Shown here one piece after another: positions 1 to 9,577 of a DNA stretch of 64,000 nucleotides. This stretch comes from Roseiarcus sp963717215 (lineage in GTDB: Bacteria; Pseudomonadota; Alphaproteobacteria; Rhizobiales; Beijerinckiaceae): positions 310,001-374,000 of the forward strand of contig CAVQVS010000005.1 of the NCBI GenBank assembly GCA_963717215.1, given 5' to 3'. The notes beneath the pieces were generated by a model. It did no database searches and had not been told where the DNA came from. It saw only the letters and a program-made list of their open reading frames with translations. Made by a program: the position numbers and the translations under genes. The stretch's first letter is position 1; each line of letters begins with the position of its first letter.

Positions 1-534
1 CGACAGGCCATCGGCGAGGCGGTCGGTCAGGCAGACCGCGAGCAATGGCCCGGAGCCCGGCTGATCGCCGGTCCCGCTGCGCAGGCGATATTCGGTGAGC
101 ACGGTGTCGATATGGGTGTCCTCGACCATCATGGCGAAATCGAGTGACGACATGTCGGCCATGCCGCCCTCGGGATGCCGAGCGTCGAGATAGGAGCGGA
201 AGAGGACGTAGTGCTCGTTGGTCGGCTTCGGCGAGACAAACGTCCCGATAAGGTCGGGGTTCGCCCGCATGGCCCGGCGCTGGCTCTCGGACGGGCGGAA
301 ATGGTCCACCAGCACGCGCACCGACACGCAGGCCCGGCAGCTCTCACAGGCCGGCCGGTAGGCGATCGTCTGCGAGCGACGAAATCCAGTCTGGGTCAGG
401 AGGTCGTTCAAGGGGGCGGCGCGCTTGCCGACCAGATGGGTGAAAATCTTCCGCTCTTGCTGTCCGGGCAGGTAGGGGCACGCTGACGGCGCTGTCAGAT
501 AAAACTGCGGGGCGTCGCGCGCTTCCCTGCTCAC
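1..534 (-). CDS. bpt: Aspartate/glutamate leucyltransferase (Bpt), 3' end cut by window edge
   Basis: Transfers Leu from Leu-tRNA to N-terminal Asp or Glu of proteins, marking them for the ClpS/ClpAP N-end-rule pathway in the cytosol. The 178 visible codons carry the family N-terminus: a CPYLPGQQERK segment near residue 20 and the cysteine pair CESCRACVSVR near residue 70, followed by a block resembling the acetyltransferase-like core (FRSYLDARHPEGGM). I place the start at a GTG at 532-534, because the next upstream GTG in the other frame is followed at once by TGA. The gene is intact as far as seen; about a quarter of the protein lies beyond the left edge. The RDD gene is 73 bp upstream on the same strand, so they may be cotranscribed. 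Family assignment is firm. Confidence 0.93.
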   Translation of the reverse strand, partial: MSREARDAPQFYLTAPSACPYLPGQQERKIFTHLVGKRAAPLNDLLTQTGFRRSQTIAYRPACESCRACVSVRVLVDHFRPSESQRRAMRANPDLIGTFVSPKPTNEHYVLFRSYLDARHPEGGMADMSSLDFAMMVEDTHIDTVLTEYRLRSGTGDQPGSGPLLAVCLTDRLADGLS

Positions 535-607
535 ACCGTCTCCAACTCTCCGCCGGAATGCGTTGCCGGCGTCAAGCCATCCGCGCGAATTGCGCCCGAG
601 TTGCGAA

Positions 608-1051
608 TCACAGCCTCCGAACGACCACGACGCCGGCGATGATGTCATGCAGGCAACGCTTTTCGCCATCGACCAGCGACACGATCAAGATCGGCGGGAA
701 GAACCAGCTCACATAAAACAGCACCGCCTGGACGGCCGCGTTGATAAACGGGACCCGCGCGCCGGTGTCCTGCATGCGCATTTCGAGATCCATCATCCGC
801 ATGCCAGGGGTCGCCATCTTGGCGCCCGAAACGGTGAGCCCATTGTAGAAAAAGGCGACGAACGGATAGATCGGCGGCAGAAAGAAAAGCGCGAGCCCGA
901 ATGTCAGCATGATGGAAACGATCCACAGGACCGCCACCAGGACGCTGACCAGAACGAAATCGATGCACACAGCGAGGATGCGCCGCGTGCGAACGCTCGC
1001 GAGCGCGTCAGCGCGCATCACATTCGGCGTTGCGGCATAAGCGTTAGACAT
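608..1051 (-). CDS. RDD family membrane protein
   Basis: Small inner-membrane protein of the RDD family, of unknown transport or accessory role. It has about three hydrophobic segments (IDFVLVSVLVAVLW, the segment around FFLPPIYPFVAFFYNG, and AVLFYVSWFFPPILIVSL), family-like motifs MATPGMRMMDLEM and LVDGEKRCLHDIIAG, and the first-helix Asp. The frame is open four codons further upstream, but the ATG at 1051 is preceded by GGAGG at five bases, which decides the start (147 aa). It sits between livH-like and bpt genes on the same strand. Nothing links it functionally to either. Confidence 0.85.
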   Translation of the reverse strand: MSNAYAATPNVMRADALASVRTRRILAVCIDFVLVSVLVAVLWIVSIMLTFGLALFFLPPIYPFVAFFYNGLTVSGAKMATPGMRMMDLEMRMQDTGARVPFINAAVQAVLFYVSWFFPPILIVSLVDGEKRCLHDIIAGVVVVRRL

Positions 1052-1112
1052 CAGAGCCTCCACGCGCCAAGCTCACCAGCGCGGTCAGGATGTGGGAGCG
1101 GCCCACGTCAAG

Positions 1113-2468
1113 TCAAGACCGGCGTGGGAATAGGTTGTGCGTGACCGCCTCGCGCTGACCAAGGAGGCCCGAAGGGCGCAGCGCAATGAAGAGGGTCAAG
1201 AGCACATAAACCGCGATGTCGCGATCATCGATCGGGAACAAGGCCGACCAGCCGGTCTCGACGGCGCCGACAATGAGCCCGCCAAGGAAGGCGCCGGGCA
1301 GGGACCCGATGCCGCCGATGATCGCAGCGGTCAGCGCCTTCAGGGTGAGCGTCGCCGAGAGGCTGTAGCCGACCGCGCCGTAGGCTGCGGTCATGGTTGC
1401 GCCAGCAAGGCCAGCCAGCGCTCCCGATAGCGCGAACGCGCGCGCGATGATCGCGGCCGGACTGACCCCCATGAGTTCGGCGGCGAGCGGATCGTCGGCA
1501 TAGGCGCGCAATTCGCGCCCGAGGCGGCTGAAGCGGAAGATGACGACGAGAACGAGACCGGCGGCGAGCGTGAGGGCGCTGACGACGAAGGCCATTGGCG
1601 TCGCAACCGCCACAAAGTCGCCTGCGCGAGCAAGGGCGAACGGCTGGTTGAGCTGCGGGCTCATCCAGCTCGACCGATCGCCCTGCGCCAGACGCAGAAG
1701 CTCGCGCAGAAAAATCGCCAGGCCCACGGTCGCCACCAGCACCTGCTGACCGCGAGCCTGGCGCAGCGGAATGAACACCACCCGCGCCGATGCGAAGCCC
1801 CAGGCGGAAGCAACCGCCGCCGCAAGCATGAAGGCGGCGCTCAGTAAGGGGCCGGGCGGCCAGCCGAGCATGGCGAGCGCCGCGATCGCCGCTGCGTAGC
1901 CCCCCGCTGCGGCGATTTCGCCGAAGGCGAAATTGATGCGTCCGATGAGCGCGTAGACCAGCGAATAGGCCGCGGCCAGAAGCGCGTAGATCGAGGCCAG
2001 CGGCAGCCCGCCCAGCGCCATTTGCAACCCATAGGCGACCGCGTGCGGAACGACGGGCAGCGCGCTCAAGTCGCCGAGCGGCGCGGGGTCGGCGGCCCGG
2101 CCCTCCGGCGTCGCCAGCCAGTAGCGAACGAGAAAAAAGAGCTGCGTGTCCGATAAAGTCTGGCCGTCCAGGGTCAACGACGTCAGATCGCGGGATTCGT
2201 GCGGGCGTCCGGGCAAACGAAAGCGGCAGGCGGCGAGATGACTTTGAGGCTCTTCGCCCTGTAGCTGAGACGTGAAGACGACGCTCAGGCCACGGCCATC
2301 CGGATCGGGCGCCTGGCTGAGAATGGCGATCCGCGCCTCTTGCGGAATCAGGGCGGGGAGAGCCATGCGGCAAAGCCGCGCCTGGTCAGTCTCCAGGACC
2401 GGCGAACAGCCGGCGAGCGTTGCGCTGGCGATGAGGAGGATCAGGAGAACGCCTGCGAGGCGCCTCAA
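1113..2468 (-). CDS. Branched-chain amino-acid ABC transporter permease (LivH family) with N-terminal periplasmic extension
   Basis: Membrane subunit of a LivHMGFJ-type importer. The C-terminal 300 residues are a LivH permease, with about eight helices and the family motifs YSLVYALIGRINFAFGE, ELMGVSPAAI and AAIIGGIGSLPGAFLGG. Unusually, the first ~140 residues are a signal-anchor ending in LLIASATLAGC followed by a soluble, Cys-containing segment that is not part of LivH. I prefer a TTG start at 2468 that overlaps the TGA of the upstream CGNR gene (TTGA), giving 451 aa; an ATG at 2537 would lengthen the overlap. The binding protein is divergent at 3176. LivM, LivG and LivF homologues are not in the window. 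The extension was read directly; its function is unknown. Confidence 0.85.
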   Translation of the reverse strand: MRRLAGVLLILLIASATLAGCSPVLETDQARLCRMALPALIPQEARIAILSQAPDPDGRGLSVVFTSQLQGEEPQSHLAACRFRLPGRPHESRDLTSLTLDGQTLSDTQLFFLVRYWLATPEGRAADPAPLGDLSALPVVPHAVAYGLQMALGGLPLASIYALLAAAYSLVYALIGRINFAFGEIAAAGGYAAAIAALAMLGWPPGPLLSAAFMLAAAVASAWGFASARVVFIPLRQARGQQVLVATVGLAIFLRELLRLAQGDRSSWMSPQLNQPFALARAGDFVAVATPMAFVVSALTLAAGLVLVVIFRFSRLGRELRAYADDPLAAELMGVSPAAIIARAFALSGALAGLAGATMTAAYGAVGYSLSATLTLKALTAAIIGGIGSLPGAFLGGLIVGAVETGWSALFPIDDRDIAVYVLLTLFIALRPSGLLGQREAVTHNLFPRRS

Positions 2469-3101
2469 GCCTCGCGTCTCCGCGCCGCAAGGCGCCGCTG
2501 TTTGGCCCGATTGCCGCAGACTTCCATCTCGCACCACCGCCGACGATTGTTCTTGCTGCGATCATAGAACAACCAGCCGCAGGCGTGGCCGCCACATTCT
2601 CGGATGCGGTGAAAATCGCCTTCGGTGAAAAGCCGGACCGCGGCGAGCGCGATCGGGCCGAGCGCCGCCTCGACCGGCGAAGCGCGCACGCTCCACGACC
2701 AGCGACACGACGCAACGTGCGGGCGCGAGCTCCGCCTTGGCGACACATCGCGCATGAAGCGCGGACAGGCTGGCGAGCGCGGCTTCGGGCGGCTTGACGC
2801 GATGTCCGAGCGCCACGCCGATATCGTGCACCGCCTCGCGCAGCGCGACCGCTGTCGCCAGAAGGTCGCGGGCGAGATCTGCGCGCTTGGCCGCGTGCGT
2901 CAGGAGCCAGTCGGTGTCTTCGACTGGCAAAGCCTTCGCGTGCCGCAGCCACGCAACGACGTTCGCAGCCTCGCGAAAATGGTTCTGATGCGAGGGAAAC
3001 CCGCGGCCGGATTCGGTGTTGGCGAAGTTGAGCGCCAGATCGTCGGCGATCAGGTCCAGCGAGCCGGCGCGAGAGGGGAGGTCGGGCGATTTAACCGTCA
3101 T
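2465..3101 (-). CDS. CGNR zinc-finger / ABATE-domain putative transcription regulator (frame broken)
   Basis: The N-terminal part (about 130 residues, LDLIADDLALNFANTE, then LRHAKALPVEDTDWLL) is the ABATE ligand-binding-like domain. After a frame change near 2690-2750 the C-terminus continues as a CGNR zinc finger: FHRIRECGGHACGWLFYD, NRRRWCEMEVCGNRAKQ. The four Cys (ECGGHAC, WCEMEVCGNR) are the metal ligands of this family. Such proteins are predicted DNA-binding regulators. It starts 74 bp from the divergent binding-protein gene and overlaps the permease gene by 4 bp, so control of the uptake genes is a reasonable inference, not shown. The break looks like a one-base indel, since both halves are intact. 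Confidence 0.85.
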
Positions 3102-3120
3102 TTGCGACTTTACAAGTTAT

Positions 3121-3173
3121 GACACGCTGGCTAGTGTCCGCAAGCTAACCTTTAAAACTCGCATAAGAGGTTA
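3121..3173. promoter_or_regulatory. Two inverted repeats in the divergent CGNR-livJ intergenic region
   Basis: GACAC at 3121-3125 faces GTGTC at 3134-3138 with an 8-base gap, and TAACCT at 3146-3151 faces AGGTTA at 3168-3173 with a 16-base gap. Both lie between the two divergent starts. They could be operator half-sites for the adjacent regulator; the placement is the only support. Confidence 0.35.
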
Positions 3174-3175
3174 AT

Positions 3176-4294
3176 ATGCGAACAGTCCATTCTGAAGTCC
3201 ATGCCGCTCGCCCTGTCGTTGCTGCTCGCTGGCGCGTGCACACGCGCAGCTCAAAATCGCCGTCGCCGGACCGGTCACGGGAGCCAATGCGGCTTTCGGC
3301 GCTCAACTGACCCAAGGCGTGCAGCAAGCCGCCGAAGACATCAACAAGGCCGGTGGAATTCTCGGGCAAAAGATCGAAGTCGAAATCGGCGACGACGTCT
3401 CCGATCCCAAGCAGGGCGTGTCGGTGGCGAACAAATTTGTCGGCGACGGCGTCAAGTTCGTGGTCGGCCACTTCAACTCCGGCGTGACGATGCCGGCGTC
3501 GGACGTCTACGCGGAGAATGGCGTCCTGTTCATCACCCCGTCGGCGACCAAACCCGAAGATCACCGACCGCAAGCTCTGGGACGCGTTCCGCACCTGCGG
3601 CCGCGACGACCAGCAGGGCATGGTCTGGGCCGAACTCGCGCGCGACAAGCTCAAGGGCAAGAAGATCGCTGTCATTCACGACAAGACGACTTACGGCAAA
3701 GGGCTTGCCGACGCCGCGCTCGACAATATGCATAAGTTCGGCGTCAAGGAGGTGCTCTACGAGGGCGTGAACACTGGCGAGAAGGACTATTCCGCGGTCG
3801 TCTCGAAGATCAAGGATTCCGGCGCCGACTATCTGATGTGGGGCGGCCTGCACACCGAAGGCGGGCTCATTCTCCGTCAGATGCGCGACCAGGGCATGAA
3901 GACCATCATGATCTCCGGCGACGGCATCACCGACAGCGAGTTTGCGGCCATCGGCGGACCGGGCGTGGAAGGCACGCTCATGACCTTCGGTCCCGAACCG
4001 CGCAACAATCCGAACGCGAAAGCGGCGGTCGACTCGTTCAAGGCCAAGGGGTTCGACCCGCAGGGCTACACCCTCTACTCTTACGCCGCGGTGCAGATCA
4101 TGAAGCAGGCGGCCGAGAAGGCGAACTCGCTCGATCCGAAGAAGGTCGCGGAAGTCATGCATTCAGGCATGCCGTTCCACACCGTGATCGGCGACATTTC
4201 CTATGACAAGAAAGGCGACCGCACCACTGTCGACTATGTCTGGTACGTCTGGAAGAAAGACGCCGACGGCAAGATCGGCTTCGTGCAGCTCTGA
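3176..4294 (+). CDS. livJ: Branched-chain amino-acid ABC transporter substrate-binding protein (frame broken twice)
   Basis: Periplasmic leucine/isoleucine/valine-type binding protein that delivers substrate to a LivH-type permease. A signal peptide region (MPLALSLLLAG, 3201-3240) leads to the mature start around AQLKIAVAGPVTGANAA, then QQAAEDINKAGGILGQKIEV, the periplasmic-binding-protein 6 fold, and the C-terminus at 4294 (DYVWYVWKKDADGKIGFVQL). The frame changes near 3237 (one base missing in the signal region) and near 3550, where a run of AAA has one A too many before the ITDRKLWDAF segment. Start is unsettled: ATG at 3176 needs another indel, while ATG at 3201 is in frame. Full-length family member apart from the indels. 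Confidence 0.9.
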
Positions 4295-4337
4295 AGGCCG
4301 TGATCCGGGCCACGGCGGCCTGGCCCGGATCAGCCTT
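4294..4337. terminator. Strong hairpin between convergent genes
   Basis: A 12-bp perfect stem (TGATCCGGGCCA, 4301-4312, with its complement at 4321-4332) around an 8-base loop, extended by AAGGC/GCCTT at the base. It directly follows the binding-protein stop and faces the end of the DUF2254 gene. No U-tract follows on either strand, so an intrinsic terminator is likely but not certain. Confidence 0.6.
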
Positions 4338-4372
4338 CCCGCTCACTGGACAAGATCTTGCGCGCCGACCGG

Positions 4373-5658
4373 TTAGGAACTGGCGCCGCGCAGAGTCGCG
4401 TGTCGCCTCCTGGAGCCGAATCTTGTCGGCCGCTAGGGTCAGACCCGCCTCGGCGCGGTCGCGCGCGAGATTGGCCTGATGAAGAGCGGCGGCGCGAAAC
4501 GCCTCGTCACCCATATGGCCGAGCGCGGCAAGCGCCTTCTGGATGCGCAGCTGGACTTCGACCATTCCCGCGCCGTCGCGCGCGATCAGCATGAAAGCGT
4601 CCTCGAACAGATCCTGCGCCGTCAGAGGCGGCACGTGCACGCGCGGATAGAGGGTTTCCGGCGCCGGCGCCTCCGGCGCGCACCCCTTCGCCCACAGCCC
4701 CATGAGCCGCGTCGTGCGCCCGATGACGTCGATCGCAGTGCCGGGGTCGTTCATCGCCGGCGAGAGCGCCCGCGACGCAATTTCGCTCATCACGGCGAGG
4801 CCGAAACGCGGGTCCTGATCGAAGCTGCGCGTCTCACCGATGGAGAAAGCCTCGCGCACGGCCGCCGCCTCCTCCTCGTCGCTTCCCCCGGCCGCCTTCG
4901 CCTTGAACCACGCAAGCGTCGTGTCGGCATAGACAAAAGCGCCGGGATTGATCGCGAGATACAGCTTGGCGTCGGCCTCGTCGCACCATTGCGATAACGC
5001 CGACATGTCAATGTGCTCGACATAGCCGATGGCCTCCGACGCGACAGCGACGGCTGACTTCGGAATCTCGTTCGCCGGATCGAGAAGCGGCGCGCCGCCG
5101 AGCGAGGGCGCCTTGAGACGGGCTTCGATCGCTTCGCGCGTTGCGTCCTCAACCCGTTTCGTCGTCTCTCCGACCTGACCGAAACGGGTCAGGTAGTCGA
5201 TCCAGCGCAAGAGCGAAATGACGATCAGCGCGATCACGCCGATGGTCACGATGAACAGCACCACGCGCCCGCGCGCGCCATACGCGCCTGTCTTCAGGAC
5301 GACGATCCCGACGATGCTGAACAGGAACGAGCCGATAAAGGTCGAGAGGACGTTCTGGGTGACCGGGTCTTCCCGCAGGAGTTCTTGTCGCGCGCGGCGT
5401 GACAGTGTTCGCGGCCGAGCCATAGGCCGAGGTCATCACATTGAGAGAGAATGTGGTCACCGCCAGCATGCTTGAGGCGATAATGGCGAGAATGCTGTCC
5501 ACGGCGTCGGCGCCGATGTTCCAGGGCAGATCCCACGGAATATAATTCTCGGCCACCGTTGCCAGCATCGCCGCAGCGACGCCGAGGAGGCCGATCAGCG
5601 TCGCCCGGAACCACAGGCGGCGAGTGACATGAGTCAATACCCATCGCCAGCGCGGCAT
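4373..5658 (-). CDS. DUF2254 predicted membrane protein (frame broken)
   Basis: Predicted inner-membrane protein of unknown function. The N-terminal part, read from 5658, has two helices (FRATLIGLLGVAAAMLATVA and SILAIIASSMLAVTTFSL) and the motif SLNVMTSAYGSAA. The frame changes near 5395, after which ARQELLREDPVTQNVLSTFIG, two more helices and the long soluble domain continue (MSEIASRALSPAMNDPGTAI is the conserved stretch). The 3' end is uncertain: in frame it runs to 4155, which would place it across the hairpin and antisense to the binding-protein gene; a one-base slip near 4390 would end it at 4373, which I prefer. Confidence 0.8.
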
Positions 5659-5798
5659 GGCCTCTCCCGTTGCGAACTAAGGATTGAAGGATAACGCCTA
5701 AGCGGGCGTTCTGTCTTGCAAGGAGGGCGCGGCCCCCTCCCTCGTCCCTCGAGCGGAAGGGAATCTGAGCCTAGACCGGCTTGCTCCGCTCGATCTTT

Positions 5799-5841
5799 GC
5801 GGCCATAAGGCCGCTCCGCCGGGAAGCGTAAGGCTCCCGGC
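5799..5841. repeat. Two adjacent small hairpins in the proS leader region
   Basis: GCGGCC-ATAA-GGCCGC at 5799-5814 is a perfect stem-loop; GCCGGGA at 5818-5824 pairs with TCCCGGC at 5835-5841. They lie in a 212-bp gap between the divergent DUF2254 and proS genes. They look like interspersed hairpin repeats; no riboswitch or T-box pattern was recognised. Confidence 0.45.
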
Positions 5842-5870
5842 TCGATTCGCGTCTGTTGAGCCGGCTTCCC

Positions 5871-7201
5871 ATGCGTCTTTCCCGTTATTTCCTGCCCATT
5901 CTGAAGGAGACGCCGAAAGAGGCGGAAATCGTCTCGCATCGGCTGATGTTGCGCGCCGGCATGATCCGGCAGGAGGCGGCCGGGCTCTTACGCCTGGCTG
6001 CCGCTCGGCGTCAGGGTCCTGCACAAGATCTGCGCCATCGTCCGCGAGGAGCAGGACCGCGCCGGCGCGATCGAGGTTCTGATGCCGACCATCCAGTCGG
6101 CGGACCTCTGGCGCGAATCCGGACGCTACGACGATTACGGCAAGGAGATGCTGCGCATCCGCGACCGGCACGATCGCGACATGCTGTACGGGCCGACCAA
6201 CGAGGAGATGATCACCGAGATCTTCCGCGCCTCGGTGCGCTCCTACAAGGATCTGCCGCTCAATCTCTATCACATCCAGTGGAAGTTTCGCGACGAGGTG
6301 AGGCCGCGCTTCGGCGTGATGCGCTCGCGCGAATTCCTGATGAAGGACGCCTACACGCTTCGACCTCGATCAGGCAGGCGCGCGCCATTCCTACAACAAG
6401 ATGTTCACCGCCTACTTGCGCACGTTCGCGCGGCTCGGCCTGACCGCCATTCCGATGCGGGCGGAGTCCGGCCCGATCGGCGGCGACCTCAGCCACGAGT
6501 TCGTCATTCTGGCCTCGACCGGCGAGAGCGAAGTGTTCTGCCACCGCGACTATCTTGCGTTCAAGACGCCGCCCGAGGACATCGACTTCGGCAGCGCCGA
6601 GACGATGCAGGGGGTCGTCGACAAGTGGACCTCGCTCTACGCCGCCACCTCCGACAAACACGATGCGGCCGCATTCGAGCGGATCGATCCGAAGGACCAG
6701 ATTTCCGCGCGCGGAATCGAGGTCGGCCATATTTTCTACTTCGGAACCAAGTACTCGGCTCCCATGAAGGCGGTCGTCAATGGACCGGACGGCAAGGAGC
6801 ACGCCGTGCACATGGGCTCATACGGCATCGGCCCGAGCCGGCTCGCCGCCGCGCTGATCGAGGCCAACCACGACGAGAACGGCCCGATCTGGCCGGAGGC
6901 GGTCGCGCCGTTTCGCGTCGGGCTCATCAATCTGAAAGTTGGCGACGCGGCCTGCGACGGGGCTTGCGCGCGTATCTACGCGTCGCTCGGCAAGGCCGGC
7001 GTCGACGTGCTCTATGACGACCGCGACGACCGGCCGGGCGCGAAATTCGCGACCATGGATCTGGTCGGCGCGCCGCACCAGGCGATCGTCGGTCCCAAGA
7101 GCCTCGCCGAGGGCAAGGTCGAGCTCAAGACCCGCCGCGGCGGCGAGCGCGAGCTGATCAGCGTCGATGCGGCGATCGCCCGGCTCGGCGGGCAGGCGTG
7201 A
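5871..7201 (+). CDS. proS: Proline--tRNA ligase (frame broken twice)
   Basis: Charges tRNA-Pro with proline; essential. Alphaproteobacterial short ProS, about 443 aa. N-terminus MRLSRYFLPILKE, class II motif 1 region, motif 2 around WKFRDEVRPRFGVMRSREF, and motif 3 around HMGSYGIGPSRLAAALIE, then the anticodon-binding domain (KVGDAACDGACARIYASLGKAGV, DDRDDRPGAKFATMDL). The frame changes at about 5985 (a T too many before TACGCCTGG) and about 6362 (a C too many before TTCGACCTCGAT). Both repairs restore canonical ProS, so these are almost certainly sequence errors. lolC follows after 174 bp. Confidence 0.95.
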
Positions 7202-7299
7202 TCGGGGGCGAGGCCCTCATCCGGCGCCGACCTCCGCTCATCCAACGGGAGAGCGGTTGGGGGTCGAGGCGTTCAGCGCGCTTCCACATTTGGCCCGGT

Positions 7300-7354
7300 C
7301 CCTCATCCGGCCGACTTTGTCGGCTGCGCTTCTCCCCGAGGCGAGAAGGGAAGG
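7300..7354. repeat. Interspersed repeat of the CTCATCCGGC...GAGAAGGGAAGG type
   Basis: The gap between proS and lolC carries CCTCATCCGG, an inverted central portion (CCGACTTTGTCGG) and CTTCTCCCCGAGG-CGAGAAGGGAAGG. A related unit occurs at 44820-44878. Two further CTCATCC pieces occur at about 7216 and 7238. This resembles short noncoding interspersed repeats common in Hyphomicrobiales. Confidence 0.55.
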
Positions 7355-7375
7355 CGTATTGCCGCGAGGCGCGCT

Positions 7376-8674
7376 TTGACGGCCGTCGCGCTGGACGCGC
7401 CCGCTACCCAGGCGGCCCCGGCCACCAAGGCCTTCTCCGCTTTCGAATGGATGGTCGCGTTTCGCTATCTTCGCGCGCGCAACGCCCAGCGCTCGATCTC
7501 GGTCATCGCCGGCTTTTCGTTCCTCGGCATCGTGCTCGGCGTCGCCGCGCTGATCGTCGTCATGTCGGTGATGAACGGCTTTCGCCACGATCTCATGGAC
7601 AAGATGATCGGCCTCAACGGCCACATGTTCCTGCAAGGGGTCGAGACGCCGCTCACCGACTATGATGCGGTGACGCAGCGCGTCAGCAAGGTTCCAGGCG
7701 TCACTCTGGCGCTGCCGCTGGTCGAGGGCCAGGCGTTCGCGAGCTCGCCCTATGGCTCGTCCGGCGCGCTCGTGCGCGGCATTCGCGGCAGCGATCTGGC
7801 GCGGCTGCCCGGAGTCGAGGGGCATATCATCCAGGGCTCGCTCGACGGCTTTGACACGGGGCAGGGCGTTGCGGTCGGCTCCAAGCTCGCCGAGCATCTG
7901 AGCCTCAGGACCGGCGACAAGATCACCATCATCGCGCCGCATGGCGCGGAGACGCCGTTCGGCGTCACGCCGCGCATGAAGAGCTATACGGTCGCGGCCA
8001 TTTTCCAGATCGGCATGACGACCTTCGACAACACCTTCATCTTCATGCCGCTCGAGGAGGCCCAGACCTTCTTCAATCAGGACGGCCAGGCGAATGTGAT
8101 CGAGGTCTATGTCGCCGATCCCGACAATATGGACGCGATGCGGGCCAAGATCGAGCCGGCGCAGGGGCGCCCGATGATCGACACCGACTGGCGCCAGCTC
8201 AACCGCAGCTTCTTCGACGTGCTCGCGGTCGAGAGCAACGTGATGTTCGCCATTCTGACCTTGATCATGCTGGTGGCCGCGCTCAACATCATCTCCGGCC
8301 TCATCATGCTGGTGCAGGACAAGGCGCGCGCGATCGCCGTCCTGCGCACGATGGGCGCGACGCGCGGCGCGATCATGCGCATCTTTCTCATCACCGGCGC
8401 GACCATCGGAATTGTCGGCACCGGCGTTGGCCTCGTACTTGGGCTCCTCGTCGCCTACAACGTCGAGCCGATCCGCAAGGGTCTGAGCTGGATCACCGGC
8501 GCCAATCTCTTTCCTTCCGAATTCTATTTCCTGTCGCAACTGCCCTCGCGGGTCGAAATGACGGACGTCCTCTCCGTCGTCGCGATTGCGCTGATCCTGT
8601 CGCTCGCGGCGACGATCTATCCGTCCTGGCGCGCGGCCAAGCTCGATCCGGTCGAGGCGCTGCGTTATGAATGA
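7376..8674 (+). CDS. lolC: Lipoprotein-releasing ABC transporter permease, LolC/LolE family
   Basis: Inner-membrane subunit of the LolCDE machine that extracts lipoproteins for transfer to LolA and the outer membrane. 432 aa with the expected topology: one helix at residues ~40-65 (FSFLGIVLGVAALIVVMSVMN), a large periplasmic domain, and three C-terminal helices (FAILTLIMLVAALNIISG, ATIGIVGTGVGLVLGLL, VLSVVAIALILSLAATI) ending DPVEALRYE. The conserved N-terminal RYLRARNAQRSISVIAGFS and the coupling-helix region VLRTMGATRGAIMRIF are present. Start is TTG at 7376. The stop overlaps lolD by 8 bp, a typical lolCD operon. Confidence 0.93.
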   Translation: MTAVALDAPATQAAPATKAFSAFEWMVAFRYLRARNAQRSISVIAGFSFLGIVLGVAALIVVMSVMNGFRHDLMDKMIGLNGHMFLQGVETPLTDYDAVTQRVSKVPGVTLALPLVEGQAFASSPYGSSGALVRGIRGSDLARLPGVEGHIIQGSLDGFDTGQGVAVGSKLAEHLSLRTGDKITIIAPHGAETPFGVTPRMKSYTVAAIFQIGMTTFDNTFIFMPLEEAQTFFNQDGQANVIEVYVADPDNMDAMRAKIEPAQGRPMIDTDWRQLNRSFFDVLAVESNVMFAILTLIMLVAALNIISGLIMLVQDKARAIAVLRTMGATRGAIMRIFLITGATIGIVGTGVGLVLGLLVAYNVEPIRKGLSWITGANLFPSEFYFLSQLPSRVEMTDVLSVVAIALILSLAATIYPSWRAAKLDPVEALRYE

Positions 8675-9364
8675 TCAGCCGCGGGTCGCCGCGCTGAGCG
8701 CTCGATGCTGTGGAGCGCCGATATGGGCGGGCCGACACGACGGTCGAGGTCCTGAACGGCGCCTCGCTCGAGCTCTTAGCCGGCCAATCGGTGGCGCTGA
8801 TCGCGCCGTCCGGCGCCGGAAAGTCGACGCTTCTGCATCTGGCGGGCCTCCTGGAGCGGCCCGACGCCGGCGAAGTGAGGATCGGCGGCGCCGCGACCTC
8901 GACCATGAGCGACGACAAGCGGACCGCGCTCAGGCGCACGGACATCGGCTTCGTCTACCAGTTCCATCATTTGCTGCCGGAGTTCTCCGCGCTCGAGAAC
9001 CTCGTCCTGCCGCAGATGATCGCAGGCCTCCCGCGCGCCCAGGCCGCCGCCCGCGCGCGCGAGCTTCTCGGCTATCTCGGACTCGCCGCAGCGCGAGAGC
9101 CATCGCCCGGCTGAATTGTCCGGCGGCGAACAGCAGCGGGTCGCGATCGCTCGCGCGGTCGCCAACGGTCCCCGGGTGCTGCTGGCCGACGAGCCGACCG
9201 GCAATCTCGACCCGAAGACCGCCGACCACGTGTTCGGCACGCTCGCCGCGCTGGTCAGGGCGAGCGGCCTCGCCGCCCTCGTCGCCACCCACAATCTGGA
9301 CCTCGCCGCCCGCATGGACCGCCGCGTCACGATCCGCGACGGGCAAGTCAGCGAGATGGCCTGA
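8667..9364 (+). CDS. lolD: Lipoprotein-releasing ABC transporter ATP-binding protein (frame broken twice)
   Basis: ATPase of LolCDE. Walker A APSGAGKSTLLH (about residue 50), Q-loop region FVYQFHHLLPEFSALENL, signature LSGGEQQRVAIARA, Walker B VLLADEPTGNLD and H-loop ATHN are all present, giving roughly 232 aa. ATG at 8667 lies inside the lolC 3' end. Frame changes lie near 8700 (before VERRYGR) and near 9095 (before ESHRPAELSGG). Both are repaired by single-base edits. The last 62 bp of the gene recur at 11951-12012 and a shorter stretch recurs at 9932-9960, which marks the boundary of the accessory island that follows. Confidence 0.93.
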
Positions 9365-9378
9365 GCCGCCGACGCGGT

Positions 9379-9577
9379 TCAGCGCCCGCGCATCCTGGCG
9401 AAAGCGTCGAGCGCCCGGGCGCGAGCCTGGCCATGATCGACGATCGGCTTCGGATAGGTCTTTCCCAGCACGACGCCCGCGCGTTCCAGCACGTCGCGCG
9501 AAGCCTGCCATGGACTGTGGATGGCGGGCGCCCCGAGGCGCCCAGTTCCGGGACCCATTGGCGCACATAGGCGCCGC
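9379..9577 (-). pseudogene. Fragment of photolyase C-terminus (duplicate of 13464-13664)
   Basis: On the minus strand this reads as the last ~65 residues of the photolyase encoded at 13464-14922 (NPWQASRDVLERAG-like block appears as SPWQASRDVLERAG, then VVLGKTYPKPIVDH and ARALDAFARMRGR). By eye most bases match. There is no start or upstream domain. It is joined directly at about 9577 to a copy of a different sequence that in the intact locus lies on the other side. See the finding on the permuted duplication. Confidence 0.85.

Noticed and set aside
4155..4372. C-terminal extension of the DUF2254 frame into the binding-protein gene
   Set aside because: It would cross the convergent hairpin and overlap livJ by 140 bp; the residues are not family-like.
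5634..5939. 101-codon minus-strand frame over the proS leader
   Set aside because: It covers hairpin repeats and the antisense of proS; no family resemblance.
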